In this document: positions 23,836 to 31,406 of the stretch, piece after piece | How positions within the stretch are numbered: position 1 is the first letter of the stretch | Layout: every line of letters begins with the position of its first letter | NCBI GenBank assembly: GCA_011390135.1 | Contig: JAABSZ010000013.1 | Coordinates: 1 to 34,406, forward strand | Source of the DNA: JAABSP01 sp011390135 | Lineage (GTDB): Bacteria; Desulfobacterota; Desulfobacteria; Desulfobacterales; JAABSP01 | Direction: 5' to 3' | Length of the DNA: 34,406 bases | Notes under the pieces: generated by a model | What the model was told of the DNA's origin: nothing | The model's database searches: none | The model's input: the letters and a program-made list of their open reading frames with translations, nothing else | Made by a program: the position numbers and the translations under genes

Positions 23836-24398
23836 TGTTTCGATGGAGTAGAATTGTTCTGGTGATCGGAATCCTTATGCTGGCAGCAGGGCCTCTATTT
23901 GCCGCGTCCGGCGCGGAACCCAAGGGCTGGGTGTCCACCGACACCTACCGGGTGATGAACTTTACGGTGCTGGCGGTCGCACTCTTCTTTCTGCTGCGCA
24001 AGCCCGTGGCCAACGGGCTCAACGCGCGGATCGCGGCCATCCGGGAGCAGCTCCGGGAACTGGAGACCCAGAAGAAGGCCGCGGAAGGGGAGCTGGCCAA
24101 ATACAATGAGAAGCTCGCCGAACTCGACCAGGAGGCCCGGGGGATCGTAGAGGAGTATATCCGCCAGGGAGAAGATGCCAAGGCGAGAATCCTTCAGGAG
24201 GCCGAGGCATCGGCCGACAAGCTCGAGGAGCAGGCCAGGCGCAACATCGAAAACGAGTTTGCCCGGGCCAAGGCCGAACTCCATGAAGAGGTTCTGGAAA
24301 AGGCGCTGGCAAAGGCCCAGGCGATCATCGAGCAGAAGATTACGGCCGAGGATCAGGAACGGCTCGTTGATGAATATTTAGAGAAGGTGGTGGCATAA
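23835..24398 (+). CDS. atpF: ATP synthase F0 subunit b
   Basis: This second stalk subunit has 187 residues. It carries a signal-like hydrophobic stretch at the very start (IVLVIGILMLAAGPLFAASG) before the true membrane helix (YRVMNFTVLAVALFFLLRKPV), then a long coiled coil. That double hydrophobic N-terminus suggests cleavage of a leader, so the mature subunit may begin near residue 25. ATG 23835 overlaps the atpF' stop by one base (TGATG) with GGAGGG eight bases upstream; TTG 23832 in the same frame is less likely. atpH follows with no gap. Confidence 0.93.
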   Translation: MFRWSRIVLVIGILMLAAGPLFAASGAEPKGWVSTDTYRVMNFTVLAVALFFLLRKPVANGLNARIAAIREQLRELETQKKAAEGELAKYNEKLAELDQEARGIVEEYIRQGEDAKARILQEAEASADKLEEQARRNIENEFARAKAELHEEVLEKALAKAQAIIEQKITAEDQERLVDEYLEKVVA

Positions 24399-24949
24399 AT
24401 GAAAAATCTCGCAATCGCAAGGCGGTATGCCAAAGCACTTCTGCTGATCGGGAAGGAGGACGGTCAGGCGGAGACGTACCGGGAGGAACTGGAGGGGATC
24501 GCGGAGCTGCTCAGTGAGAACAAGGAGCTGGATCAGGCCCTTTCCAACCCGCTGTACGACGCGGCCGGCCGGAGAGGAGTGCTGAAGACCGTCATCGAAA
24601 ACCAGGAGCTGTCCAGGGTGATGAAATCTTTTCTCCTTCTGCTCTTCGACAAGGGGCGGATCGGATTTCTCGACAGCATCAACGACTTCTACGGGAAGCT
24701 GGCCGATGAGCTGAAGGGTGTGGCCCAGGCGACACTGGTTTCGGCCACCGAACTCTCCGAGGAGACCGTGGATCGGATCAAGAGTGCGCTTTCAAAGCGG
24801 ACCGGCAAAACAGTGCGTCTGGATGTGGAGCAGGATCCCTCATTGATAGGAGGGATTGTGACGAGGATTGGAGACCTTGTGTTGGACGGGAGTGTGAAGA
24901 CACAGCTTGTCAATATGAGAGAATCTTTGAAAAGGGGTGAGAGTGTCTA

Positions 24950-24950
<1 letters not shown>
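24399..24950 (+). CDS. atpH: ATP synthase F1 subunit delta
   Basis: Delta joins the peripheral stalk to the top of the F1 hexamer. The 183-residue protein starts MKNLAIARRYAKALLLIG, the usual N-terminal helical domain, and ends with the conserved DPSLIGGIVTRIGDLVLDGSVKTQL segment that contacts the b subunits. GAGAAGGTGG lies about nine bases upstream. The TAATG junction with atpA means the stop and next start share one base. Confidence 0.96.
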
Positions 24951-26494
<1,544 letters not shown>

Positions 26495-26509
26495 AAAGGG
26501 CGGAATTTT

Positions 26510-27400
26510 ATGGCGACTTTAAAAGATGTACAAAACAAGATCAGTGCTGTCAAAAAGACAAAGCAGATCACAAAGGCCATGAATATGGTGGCGGCTTCGA
26601 AGCTTCGGGGCGCCCAGTCCACGATGGAAGCGTTCCGCCCCTATGCCGGCAAGTTTGCCGATGTCCTGGGAAGTCTTGCCGACAAGGCCGGAGAGGAGGC
26701 AAACCCGCTGCTCGTTCCCAAAGAGACGGTCAAAAATGTCCATATCATCTTGAATACATCGGACAAGGGCCTTTGCGGCGGATTCAACACCAATCTCAAT
26801 GCCAGGGCCGATGCGCTGTTAAAGGAGCTGAAGGCCGAGGGCAAAGAGGTCTCCTTTACGAACTTCGGCAAAAAAGGACGGGACTGGGCCCGGAAGAAGG
26901 GGCACACCATCATAGACGAATACCTCGGTGTGGTGGGCTCAAGCTTCGAGTTCAGCGTGGCCTCGATCTCGGGCAGGAAGTTCATCGAGAAGTTTATTTT
27001 TGGAACCTATGACGAGGTCTATGTGATCTATTCGGAATTTCAGGGCATGGCCCGTCAGGTGGCAAAGGCGAAACAGCTTCTTCCGATTCCTCCGCTGGAG
27101 ACCGCAGAGGAGACAAAAGACGATAACGCGCCCTATCTGGCCGAGCATATTGCAGAGCCCTCCGCGGAGGAGCTGCTGGGCGAGATGCTTCCCAGAAGCG
27201 TCTATGTCCAGATCTACAGCGCGCTGCTGGAGACATCGACCAGCGAACATGCCGCGCGGATGACCGCAATGGACAATGCGACAAAGGCGTGCAACGACAT
27301 GATCGAGAATCTGACGCTCGTTTATAACAAGGCGCGGCAGGCGGCCATTACCGCAGAGCTGATGGACATCGTCGGCGGGGCCGAAGCACTCAAAGGGTAA
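26510..27400 (+). CDS. atpG: ATP synthase F1 subunit gamma
   Basis: Gamma is the central rotor shaft inside the F1 hexamer. The 296 residues start MATLKDVQNKISAVKKTKQITKAMNMVAASKL, a hallmark, and end with the conserved ARMTAMDNATKACNDMIENLTLVYNKARQAAITAELMDIVGGAEAL helix. NTSDKGLCGGFNTN is the mid-domain signature. The segment after residue 190 (PPLETAEETKDDNAPYLAEH) is acidic and variable, as in many relatives. Confidence 0.97.
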   Translation: MATLKDVQNKISAVKKTKQITKAMNMVAASKLRGAQSTMEAFRPYAGKFADVLGSLADKAGEEANPLLVPKETVKNVHIILNTSDKGLCGGFNTNLNARADALLKELKAEGKEVSFTNFGKKGRDWARKKGHTIIDEYLGVVGSSFEFSVASISGRKFIEKFIFGTYDEVYVIYSEFQGMARQVAKAKQLLPIPPLETAEETKDDNAPYLAEHIAEPSAEELLGEMLPRSVYVQIYSALLETSTSEHAARMTAMDNATKACNDMIENLTLVYNKARQAAITAELMDIVGGAEALKG

Positions 27401-27435
27401 ACCGACTTCGATATATGGGAACAGGAGGTCTTTAG

Positions 27436-28854
27436 ATGGCGGAAAATATAGGAAAGGTCACGCAGGTCATGGGACCTGTCGTAGATGTGGAATTCGAACA
27501 GGGGAAGCTGCCGGAGATATTGTCCGCGCTGCTGATTACCAACCCGACAATCGACGATACCAAAGACAACCTCGTGGTGGAAGTGGCCCAGCACCTCGGC
27601 GACAATGTGGTCCGCACGATCGCGATGGACGTCACCGACGGTCTGGTCCGGGGGCAGGAAGTAAAGGATACGGGCAAGCCGATCATGATGCCCGTTGGCG
27701 AGGCATCTCTTGGCCGGGTACTCAATGTGGTGGGCCGTCCTGTGGATGGTCTGGGCCCCGTGAGCCAGGAGAAGATGATGCCCATTCACCGGGCAGCTCC
27801 CAAATTCACTGAGCAGGACACCACTGTCCGGGTGCTCGAGACCGGCGTCAAGGTCATCGACCTGCTGGTTCCGTTTCCCCGGGGCGGCAAGATGGGGATG
27901 TTCGGCGGCGCAGGCGTGGGCAAGACCGTTATCATGATGGAGATGGTCCACAACATCGCGATGCAGCACGGCGGTATCTCCGTCTTTGCCGGCGTAGGCG
28001 AGCGGACCCGTGAGGGGAACGACCTCTACCACGAGATGAAGGACTCGGGCGTTCTGCCCAAGGCATCTCTGGTTTACGGCCAGATGACAGAGCCTCCGGG
28101 AGCCCGCGCGCGGGTGGCCCTCTCCGCGCTGACCTCTGCCGAGTACTACCGGGACGAGGAAGGCCAGGATGTGCTGATCTTCATCGACAACATCTTCCGG
28201 TTCACCCAGGCCGGCTCCGAGGTATCGGCCCTTCTGGGTCGGATGCCCTCAGCGGTCGGTTATCAGCCGACCTTGGCAGTCGATCTCGGCGGTCTTCAGG
28301 AGCGGATCACCTCTACGGACAAGGGCTCCATTACCGCGGTCCAGTGCGTCTACGTCCCTGCGGACGACTTGACGGACCCGGCCCCGGCAACGACCTTTGC
28401 CCACCTCGACGGAACCGTGGTGCTCTCCCGTCAGATCGCGGAGCTGGGGATCTACCCCGCGGTGGACCCGCTCGACTCCACCTCCCGGATTCTCGATGCC
28501 AACTTCATCGGCGAGGATCACTACCTGGTGGCCCGGCAGGCCCAGCAGATTCTCCAGAAGTACAAGGAACTTCAGGACATCATCGCGATCCTCGGTATGG
28601 AAGAGCTTTCCGACGAGGACAAGGTGACGGTGGCCCGGGCCCGGAGAATCCAGCGGTTCCTCTCCCAGCCCTTCCATGTGGCTGAGACCTTTACCGGTAT
28701 GGCCGGAAAGTATGTGAAGATCGAGGATACCATCCGGGCCTTCAAGGAGATCATCGAAGGAAAGCATGATGATCTTCCGGAGCGCGCGTTCTATATGGTG
28801 GGAACGATTGAAGAGGCCGTGGAAAAGGCCAAGAAGATGTCCGAAGAAAAATAA
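27436..28854 (+). CDS. atpD: ATP synthase F1 subunit beta
   Basis: Beta carries the catalytic sites that make ATP. The 472-residue protein shows the P-loop GGAGVGKTV, GVGERTREGNDLYHEM, LIFIDNIFRFTQAGSEVSALLGRMPSAVGYQPTL and the ATP-synthase alpha/beta signature PAVDPLDSTS. All catalytic residues appear intact, including the Lys of the P-loop and the Glu of GERTREGND. An AGGAGG-like site (ACAGGAGGTC) lies upstream of ATG 27436. Confidence 0.99.
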   Translation: MAENIGKVTQVMGPVVDVEFEQGKLPEILSALLITNPTIDDTKDNLVVEVAQHLGDNVVRTIAMDVTDGLVRGQEVKDTGKPIMMPVGEASLGRVLNVVGRPVDGLGPVSQEKMMPIHRAAPKFTEQDTTVRVLETGVKVIDLLVPFPRGGKMGMFGGAGVGKTVIMMEMVHNIAMQHGGISVFAGVGERTREGNDLYHEMKDSGVLPKASLVYGQMTEPPGARARVALSALTSAEYYRDEEGQDVLIFIDNIFRFTQAGSEVSALLGRMPSAVGYQPTLAVDLGGLQERITSTDKGSITAVQCVYVPADDLTDPAPATTFAHLDGTVVLSRQIAELGIYPAVDPLDSTSRILDANFIGEDHYLVARQAQQILQKYKELQDIIAILGMEELSDEDKVTVARARRIQRFLSQPFHVAETFTGMAGKYVKIEDTIRAFKEIIEGKHDDLPERAFYMVGTIEEAVEKAKKMSEEK

Positions 28855-28869
28855 CCTGGGGGGCGGATT

Positions 28870-29286
28870 ATGGCTGAAAACATTCGACTGGAAGTCGTGA
28901 CCCCGCAGAAGTCGGTTGTCAGCGAAGATGTCCAGATCGTGGTGGCGCCCGGAACGCTGGGAGAATTCGGCGTGCTTGTAGGGCATACACCCTTTCTGAC
29001 CACATTGAAGCTGGGAACCGTTCGCTACAAAGATGCCGGCGGTACAGAGCGGTACATCTTTGTGAGCGGCGGGTTTGCCGAAGCCCTTCCCGACAAGGTG
29101 ACGATTCTTGCGGAATCGGCCGAACGCAGAACCGATATCGATGCGGAGCGTGCCCGTACCGCACTGGAACGGGCTCAGCAGCGTCTGGCGGAAAAGCGGG
29201 ATGACATCGACTTTGTACGGGCCAGGGCGGCGCTCGAAAGAGCAATGCATAGGCTCAGTGTCGCGCAGACGCGAAAAACCATGTAA
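28870..29286 (+). CDS. atpC: ATP synthase F1 subunit epsilon
   Basis: Epsilon sits at the foot of the rotor and can inhibit ATP hydrolysis. The 138-residue protein has the N-terminal beta-sandwich (IRLEVVTPQKSVVSEDVQIVVAPGTLGEFGVLVGHTPFL) and a C-terminal helical hairpin (DIDAERARTALERAQQRLAEKRDDIDFVRARAALERAMHRL), whose upward movement is the inhibitory switch in relatives. It is the last atp gene here. No genes for subunits a (atpB), c (atpE) or atpI lie in the window. Confidence 0.96.
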   Translation: MAENIRLEVVTPQKSVVSEDVQIVVAPGTLGEFGVLVGHTPFLTTLKLGTVRYKDAGGTERYIFVSGGFAEALPDKVTILAESAERRTDIDAERARTALERAQQRLAEKRDDIDFVRARAALERAMHRLSVAQTRKTM

Positions 29287-29305
29287 AAAAGGGCCGGGGG
29301 CAGGG

Positions 29306-29330
29306 CCGGATCGATGTACTTTCGATCCGG
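29306..29330. repeat. Inverted repeat after atpC
   Basis: CCGGATCGA (29306-29314) is the reverse complement of TCGATCCGG (29322-29330), with a seven-base loop. The right arm runs into the first unit of the 11-bp array. An outer pair, GCAGGGCC (29300-29307) and GGCCCTGC (29396-29403), encloses the whole array, so the RNA could fold into a large cruciform-like domain. Confidence 0.85.
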
Positions 29331-29397
29331 TTTAGATTCCGTTTCGATACCGTTCAGATCCGGTTCAGATCCGGTTTAGATCCGGTTTAGATCCGGG
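29324..29397 (+). repeat. 11-bp tandem array, six full units plus part
   Basis: Units of 11 bases start at 29324, 29335, 29346, 29357, 29368, 29379 and 29390. The consensus is GATCCGGTTTA; units two and three have diverged (GATTCCGTTTC, GATACCGTTCA) and the seventh ends after GATCCGGG. The period is close to one DNA helical turn, so a bound protein would meet each unit on the same face. The array is non-coding and lies between atpC and its terminator. Confidence 0.93.
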
Positions 29398-29422
29398 CCC
29401 TGCACCGCGGAAGTTCAAATTC

Positions 29423-29468
29423 AAAAAAGGGGCGACCTTCTCATCATGATCGGGTCCGCCCCTTTTTT
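29423..29468 (+). terminator. Rho-independent terminator of the ATP synthase operon
   Basis: AAAAAAGGGGCG (29423-29434) pairs with CGCCCCTTTTTT (29457-29468). An inner ACC/GGT extension with one bulged C sits above, and more T follows (GTTTTGATTT). This is a strong classical terminator about 137 bases after atpC. The A-run on the left makes it also usable from the other strand. Confidence 0.92.
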
Positions 29469-29471
29469 GTT

Positions 29472-29501
29472 TTGATTTCGGGGAATGCATGAGACAATAA
29501 A
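29472..29501 (+). promoter_or_regulatory. Weak candidate promoter of the glmU-like gene
   Basis: TTGATT (29472-29477) and AATAAA (29496-29501) are 18 bases apart, each matching four of six consensus bases, just after the atp terminator. A promoter must lie here if the terminator is efficient, but this assignment is tentative. Confidence 0.3.
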
Positions 29502-29545
29502 ACTTTGTTTACACGGATGGTGCTCGATCGAAAAGAGGAGTTGCA

Positions 29546-30316
29546 ATGGGTTCGACAAAGGAAAACAGAGGGATAGCTGCCGTGATCCTGGCCGCAGGTC
29601 TCGGCACCCGGATGAAGTCCGACAAGGCCAAGGTGCTGCACGAGGCTTTGGGAAAGCCGCTGATTCTTTATGTCGCGGGTACCGCGGCCGCGGTGGCCGA
29701 CAATGGCATGATAGTGGTGGTGGGTCATCAGGCCGAAAAGGTGGAGGCCGTGGTCTCCCAAGCCTTCGATGCCCGGTACGCCCTCCAGGAGGAGCAACTC
29801 GGAACGGGCCACGCGGTCCGCTCTGCCCTGCCGGCCGTGCCGGCCCATGCAAAGCACCTGCTAATCCTCTGCGGGGATGTGCCGCTGACCCGGAAGGAGA
29901 CCCTGCGCCGCTTCATCGACGACCATATAGCCGAGGGCCGGGATATCTCGGTGCTGGGTGTGCGCCTGGATGACCCGACCGGATACGGAAGGCTGATCTT
30001 CGACGGAACCGGGGAGATCACCGCCATCGTGGAGGAGGCCGATGCAGATGACGAGCAGAAGGCGATCCCCGATGTCAATACCGGGATCTACTGCATCGAC
30101 CGGAGTATCATCGAAGAAGCCCTTTCCGCGATCGACGCGGACAACCGGCAGGGGGAATATTATTTGACCGACATCATCAGAGCGGGCCGGAGACGGGGAT
30201 GGAAGATCGGCGCGACCGTCGCGGATGACCCGGACGAGTTCGTCGGGGTCAACACTTTGGAAAATCTTCGATATGTGGAGAAAATCCTATCTCTAAAAGC
30301 CGGGAAAATCGCTTGA
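29546..30316 (+). CDS. glmU: Stand-alone GlmU-type N-acetylglucosamine-1-phosphate uridylyltransferase domain
   Basis: The 256-residue protein matches only the N-terminal half of GlmU, which makes UDP-GlcNAc from GlcNAc-1-phosphate and UTP for peptidoglycan and lipopolysaccharide. The nucleotide loop is VILAAGLGTRMKSDKAKVLH (residues about 13-32); EEQLGTGHAV, CGDVPLT, GYGRLIF, NTGIY and EYYLTDII follow in the right order. GlmU is usually about 450 residues, with a left-handed beta-helix acetyltransferase half that is absent here. The stop is clean, with no helix hexapeptides in any frame downstream, so this is not a frameshift. GAGGAG lies five bases before the ATG. The acetylation of GlcN-1-P must be done by another protein. 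The symbol is used in the domain sense. Confidence 0.88.
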   Translation: MGSTKENRGIAAVILAAGLGTRMKSDKAKVLHEALGKPLILYVAGTAAAVADNGMIVVVGHQAEKVEAVVSQAFDARYALQEEQLGTGHAVRSALPAVPAHAKHLLILCGDVPLTRKETLRRFIDDHIAEGRDISVLGVRLDDPTGYGRLIFDGTGEITAIVEEADADDEQKAIPDVNTGIYCIDRSIIEEALSAIDADNRQGEYYLTDIIRAGRRRGWKIGATVADDPDEFVGVNTLENLRYVEKILSLKAGKIA

Positions 30317-30342
30317 CTTTGCCGGATATGAAAGTTTATAGT
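30313..30342 (+). promoter_or_regulatory. Strong promoter overlapping the glmU stop codon
   Basis: TTGACT (30313-30318) and TATAGT (30337-30342) are 18 bases apart, each matching five of six consensus bases. The -35 contains the glmU stop. Transcription would begin near 30349 and enter a region with no convincing protein gene. Confidence 0.6.
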
Positions 30343-30596
30343 AATCACCGATGAGGTGAAAGTTTCGGATGTGAAATCGGTCTTTGGACAGAGCATAAGG
30401 GTTGTGACGCTGAAACGGCGAGTTTACCGGTTTCAAATGGCAGATGCAAAAGGAGACGTTTCCCGCGGGATCGACGGCAGTACCTGCCGGAAGACGCGGA
30501 TATAACCATGAATCGTTACCCTGTCAGCAAAAAACCTCTTTTGCATCTGCTGAAAAAACATAATTGATTGGCGGTTGACGCTCTACCGGCAATAGG

Positions 30597-30626
30597 CCGG
30601 ATAAACCCGGATAAATCCGGATCGGG
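30597..30626 (+). repeat. 10-bp direct repeats in the candidate RNA
   Basis: CCGGATAAAC, CCGGATAAAT and CCGGATCGGG follow one another without gaps. The first unit overlaps a small hairpin, CCGGC/GCCGG (30586-30590, 30596-30600). Each unit displays a GGAT. Confidence 0.85.
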
Positions 30627-30683
30627 AGATTGCGTCGGCCATATGCAAGTTATTTTTCAAGGAAAGAAGCGATGCCCCCTCGT

Positions 30684-30711
30684 TTTGAAAAGAGGCAGTT
30701 TGAAAAGAGGC
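30684..30711 (+). repeat. Duplicated 13-mer that can pair with the terminator arm
   Basis: TTTGAAAAGAGGC occurs at 30684-30696 and again at 30699-30711, 15 bases apart. Both copies contain AAAAGAGG, the left arm of the terminator hairpin, so either copy could pair with CCTCTTTT at 30740-30747. Confidence 0.85.
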
Positions 30712-30748
30712 GGACGGATCGACGAAGAATCGAATCCCCCCTCTTTTT
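30703..30748 (+). terminator. Terminator-like hairpin of the candidate RNA
   Basis: AAAAGAGG (30703-30710) pairs with CCTCTTTT (30740-30747). Inside, GG/CC, GGAT/ATCC and CGA/TCG continue the stem with small bulges up to a seven-base loop. The right arm itself supplies the T-run (CTTTTTAT). It lies about 145 bases before the 6S promoter. Confidence 0.65.
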
Positions 30749-30891
30749 ATGCCTTCTCTGGCAGAGCATTTTCGCATTTGCTATGGCTGACAAAACAGAC
30801 CGCAGGGAGATCGACGCGCCCTGCTGTTCGACCATTTCCGCAAGGATTGCAAAGCGGATCTCGATAAACCGCATCACCCCGAAAGGGGCTC

Positions 30892-30920
30892 TTGACAGGA
30901 TGCGGAGACTGTTGTATCTA
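30892..30920 (+). promoter_or_regulatory. Promoter of the 6S RNA gene
   Basis: A perfect TTGACA (30892-30897) and TATCTA (30915-30920) are 17 bases apart, placing the start near 30926, exactly where the 6S closing stem begins. A tight CCCC-GAAA-GGGG hairpin precedes the -35 element. Confidence 0.75.
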
Positions 30921-30925
30921 TATAG

Positions 30926-31103
30926 TTCCCCTGCCGTGTTCGTGATTGGAAGACGTTCTTTGTCCCAACGCTTTTGACAACGGGGGCCTTCACTCGTCTT
31001 GGTGTGCAGGTTCTGCTCGTACAGAAAAGCCTAAAGAGATGACAAGGCGCCCACTTTGAACTTTCGGTTCAAAGACCTTACCAACACGGCACTCCGGTGG
31101 GGG
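30926..31103 (+). ncRNA. ssrS: 6S RNA
   Basis: 6S RNA mimics an open promoter and sequesters housekeeping RNA polymerase, mainly in stationary phase. The closing stem is TGCCGTGTT (30932-30940) with AACACGGCA (31083-31091), extended outward by CCCC and GGGG. The 3' side of the central bubble has the hallmark small hairpin TTTGAAC-TTTCG-GTTCAAA (31055-31073), matching the UUGAACC/GGUUCAA hairpin of E. coli 6S. GTGTGCAGGTTCTGCTC and AGAAAAGCCTAAAGAG correspond to the E. coli GUGAGCAUGCUCGG and GAGAAGCCUUAAAAC segments. Length (about 178 nt) is right. In many bacteria a ygfA or zapA gene is adjacent; here neither is present, and rny follows. Confidence 0.87.
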
Positions 31104-31124
31104 ATCTTCTCCTTCCCGATCCAT

Positions 31125-31164
31125 GATCCGTTGATCCGTTGATTCGGTGATCCGTCGATTCGTT
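31125..31164 (+). repeat. 8-bp tandem array, five units
   Basis: GATCCGTT, GATCCGTT, GATTCGGT, GATCCGTC and GATTCGTT follow directly, just after the 6S RNA. The core GATCCG is shared with the 11-bp array after atpC, although the period differs. From 31165 to 31360 I see no gene, only two short hairpins: CCCGCTG/CAGCGGG (31212-31231) and TCGGAA/TTCCGA (31242-31257). Confidence 0.88.
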
Positions 31165-31360
31165 TCGGCACCCCCTTTTCAGCTCTTCTCACCCCATTTC
31201 ATCTCATAGATCCCGCTGATCTTTCAGCGGGGGCAAAAACATCGGAAATCCTTCCGAATACGTCTTGTTGCATCCGGGGTTTACCCGCGGCAGCGAGCAG
31301 TTTTTTCGGATTTACCGGATCATGAAAATCGGATCATCTAAGAGATGAATATCATCAACC

Positions 31361-31399
31361 CGGGGGATAGATCCCTTGTCCCCCGCTCTCGGGGAGGAG
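31361..31399 (+). promoter_or_regulatory. rny leader with two mutually exclusive hairpins at the ribosome-binding site
   Basis: CGGGGGA (31361-31367) can pair with TCCCCCG (31379-31385). The CCCCG of that same arm (31381-31385) can instead pair with CGGGG (31390-31394) across a CTCT loop, and this segment overlaps the ribosome-binding site GGGGAGGAG (31391-31399). The first fold would leave the site open; the second would partly hide it. This is a candidate translational switch for RNase Y. Confidence 0.5.
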
Positions 31400-31406
31400 A
31401 AAAGCA

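Larger units (their letters stand above)
30349..30748 (+). ncRNA. Candidate structured non-coding RNA, about 400 nt
   Basis: The segment lies between a good promoter (30313-30342) and a terminator-like hairpin (30703-30748). Pairings visible by eye are a perfect 13-bp helix, GCAGATGCAAAAG (30440-30452) with CTTTTGCATCTGC (30538-30550). Inside it, CCGCG/CGCGG (30463-30467, 30495-30499) encloses CGGCAG/CTGCCG (30475-30480, 30484-30489). A hairpin GAAACGG/CCgGTTTC (30412-30418, 30427-30434) precedes it, and TTTC/GAAA displays GGATGT in a loop (30363-30376). Several exposed GGA triplets would suit a CsrA-type protein, though GGA is common in this genome. It does not match tmRNA, RNase P, SRP RNA or any riboswitch I can recall. 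Start and end are inferred. Confidence 0.5.

Noticed and set aside
30313..30600. Possible tmRNA, RNase P RNA or cobalamin/glycine riboswitch
   Set aside because: Short look-alike strings (GAGGTGAAAG, GGACAGAG, GCCGGAAGAC) occur, but the surrounding conserved cores are missing.
30568..30867. 99-codon frame starting at a TTG in the same region
   Set aside because: No ribosome-binding site, no familiar motif, and it conflicts with the terminator; the composition looks non-coding.
30672..30977. Open frame starting MPPRFEKRQFEKRRTDRR between the candidate RNA and 6S
   Set aside because: It runs through the terminator hairpin, the 6S promoter and the start of 6S RNA, and its protein has no recognisable features; the in-frame 15-base repeat is better explained by the RNA arms.
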